A stretch of DNA of 64,000 nucleotides from Amycolatopsis mediterranei. GTDB lineage: Bacteria > Actinomycetota > Actinomycetes > Mycobacteriales > Pseudonocardiaceae. Positions 63,105-64,000 of this stretch are shown piece after piece. The translations under genes were made by a program, and so were the position numbers. Each line of letters begins with the position of its first letter. The first letter of the stretch is position 1. The notes beneath the pieces are model-generated. The model searched no databases and was not told the origin of the DNA. It was given only the letters and a program-made list of their open reading frames with translations. The stretch is taken from positions 6,405,652-6,469,651 of the forward strand of contig NZ_CP100416.1 in NCBI RefSeq assembly GCF_026017845.1, given 5' to 3'.

Positions 63105-64000
63105 ATGAAGACCGGTGTCATGCCCGTCGGCCACCTCAGCGCGAGCCAAGTGCACGCCGTCCTCCTCGCGGCCACCGCTCCCCCGCCACTGCGGTCCGCC
63201 CGGCCGTGGCGGTTCCAGTGCACCCCGGATTCCGTCGAGCTGTACGCGGATCCGCTCACCACCGGCACGGACAGCGAGCAGCGGGAACGAATGCTGGACT
63301 GCGGCGCGGCGCTGCTCAACCTCCGGCTGGCGATCAAGGCGCAGGGCAGCCACGCCGACGTCCGGCTCTTCCCCACGGCGGGGCGGCCCGAGCTGCTCGC
63401 CGTCGTGCAGCCGCACGGCTACGAGACGATCGCCCCGCACGACGGAGAACTCGTGGCGGCCATCGCCGGCCGGCAGAGCAACCGGCGTCCGTTCACCGCC
63501 GCCGTCGTGCCCGACGCGGTGCAGCGGCAGCTCCGGCGGGCGGCCGAAGTGGAACGCGCCTGGCTGGCCACCATCACCGCCGACCAGGTGCCGCAGCTGC
63601 GCGACATCATGCGCCGCACGGAAGTCCCGCCGGTGACACCGGGACCCGGCGGCGGGACCGACCTCGACGTCGAACCCGGCCGGCTGGTCGTGGTGATCGG
63701 CTCACTGCACGACAGTGCCCTGGGCCGGCTCCAGGCCGGCCAGGCCATGCAGCGGGTGCTGCTGACGGCCGCCGCCGCCGGGATCTCGGCGGCGCTGTCC
63801 TCGCAGGCGATGGCGCTGCCGGTGGCCCGGCGTGAACTGCGGCAGCTGCTCGGCGGCGGACTCTGGCCCCAGATCATGCTGCGCCTCGGCCACGGCACCG
63901 CGGTGCCGTCGTCGGCGCGGACCCCGCTCGAGGACGTCGTGATCAGCGACGAGCACCCGTTCGCCGCTAGCCGCCCGGGCGGCGCTCGGCGTCGTGGATC
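63105..64000 (+). CDS. Acg-like nitroreductase-fold protein (partial, runs off the window)
   Basis: An open frame from ATG 63105 to the end (298 codons, no stop). It starts MKTGVMPVGHLSASQVHAVL; the family signs are SARPWRFQCTPDSVELYAD, LDCGAALLNLRLAIKA and GRQSNRRPF. Such Acg (Rv2032)-type proteins are nitroreductase-fold flavin proteins induced with the dormancy (DosR) regulon; their enzymatic role is unclear. It is divergent from a DosS-like kinase (147-bp gap), which fits dormancy-type control. Only a short tail is likely missing. Confidence 0.82.
   Translation, partial: MKTGVMPVGHLSASQVHAVLLAATAPPPLRSARPWRFQCTPDSVELYADPLTTGTDSEQRERMLDCGAALLNLRLAIKAQGSHADVRLFPTAGRPELLAVVQPHGYETIAPHDGELVAAIAGRQSNRRPFTAAVVPDAVQRQLRRAAEVERAWLATITADQVPQLRDIMRRTEVPPVTPGPGGGTDLDVEPGRLVVVIGSLHDSALGRLQAGQAMQRVLLTAAAAGISAALSSQAMALPVARRELRQLLGGGLWPQIMLRLGHGTAVPSSARTPLEDVVISDEHPFAASRPGGARRRG

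Noticed and set aside
1..64000. tRNA, rRNA, riboswitch or CRISPR array
   Set aside because: No cloverleaf, conserved rRNA segment, riboswitch core or spaced identical repeats were noticed by eye.

Overview
The window is very GC-rich DNA with GTG starts, dense 4-nt start/stop overlaps and actinobacterial families throughout (GAF kinase, ESX-type toxin operon, F420-type oxidoreductase, Endo H-like chitinase fold, DUF574 methyltransferase). It looks like an accessory region of an actinomycete chromosome, most like Amycolatopsis or another Pseudonocardiaceae. The genus is an inference from gene style only. No rRNA, tRNA, CRISPR array or intact mobile element was seen.

Layout. 0-11.7 kb: the tail of a possible IS3-type transposase, then (minus strand) a secreted LamG protein, a 2315-aa secreted RHS protein with Hint domain and C-terminal toxin, and its small zinc-ribbon immunity partner. 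12.2-18.8 kb: a decaying biosynthetic cassette with a truncated SDR, truncated P450, APH-like kinase, then a VOC dioxygenase, tyrosine 3-hydroxylase-like protein, F420-type reductase and gamma-glutamyltranspeptidase. The last four match the LmbB1/LmbB2/LmbY/LmbA set that makes 4-alkyl-L-proline units of lincomycin, pyrrolobenzodiazepines and hormaomycin. Four frameshifts, each repaired by adding one G, sit in this stretch. 19.0-23.3 kb: a GGDEF protein and a graveyard of gene fragments (ArsR, toxin tip, ricin lectin, SDR, serine recombinase). 23.3-24.8 kb: MFS exporter.

25.5-35.8 kb: a compact candidate natural-product locus with a DUF6271-like protein, a PLP decarboxylase fused to a GNAT domain, two GT2 glycosyltransferases and two ABC exporter half-transporters, with two small oxidoreductase/NTF2-like genes inside. 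36-40.8 kb: DUF2306 membrane protein, DUF574 methyltransferase, FAD monooxygenase and epoxide hydrolase, with truncated DUF899, GMC and esterase genes between. 41.2-43.7 kb: a four-gene type VII (ESX) toxin operon whose toxin ends in an HExxH peptidase-like domain.

44.1-46.6 kb holds the most interesting small system: P450, a 29-codon peptide ending YRWYLYHHI, hairpin, P450, all in one minus-strand operon. It looks like a P450-crosslinked RiPP (atropopeptide-like) cluster with two P450s whose I helices lack the usual acid/threonine pair. 47-64 kb: fragments, an IclR/MFS pair with a visible operator, two tiny secreted proteins, an XRE-NB-ARC-TPR regulator, a PadR system with a 45-bp operator, an Endo H-like GH18 enzyme, a MarR/FMN-reductase/amidohydrolase unit with two operator boxes, a GAF histidine kinase and an Acg-like nitroreductase running off the end.

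Overall, intact regulatory and secretion units alternate with many truncated genes, which indicates a recombination-prone accessory region with at least two biosynthetic loci of interest (44-46.6 kb and 25.5-35.8 kb) and one decaying locus (12-19 kb).
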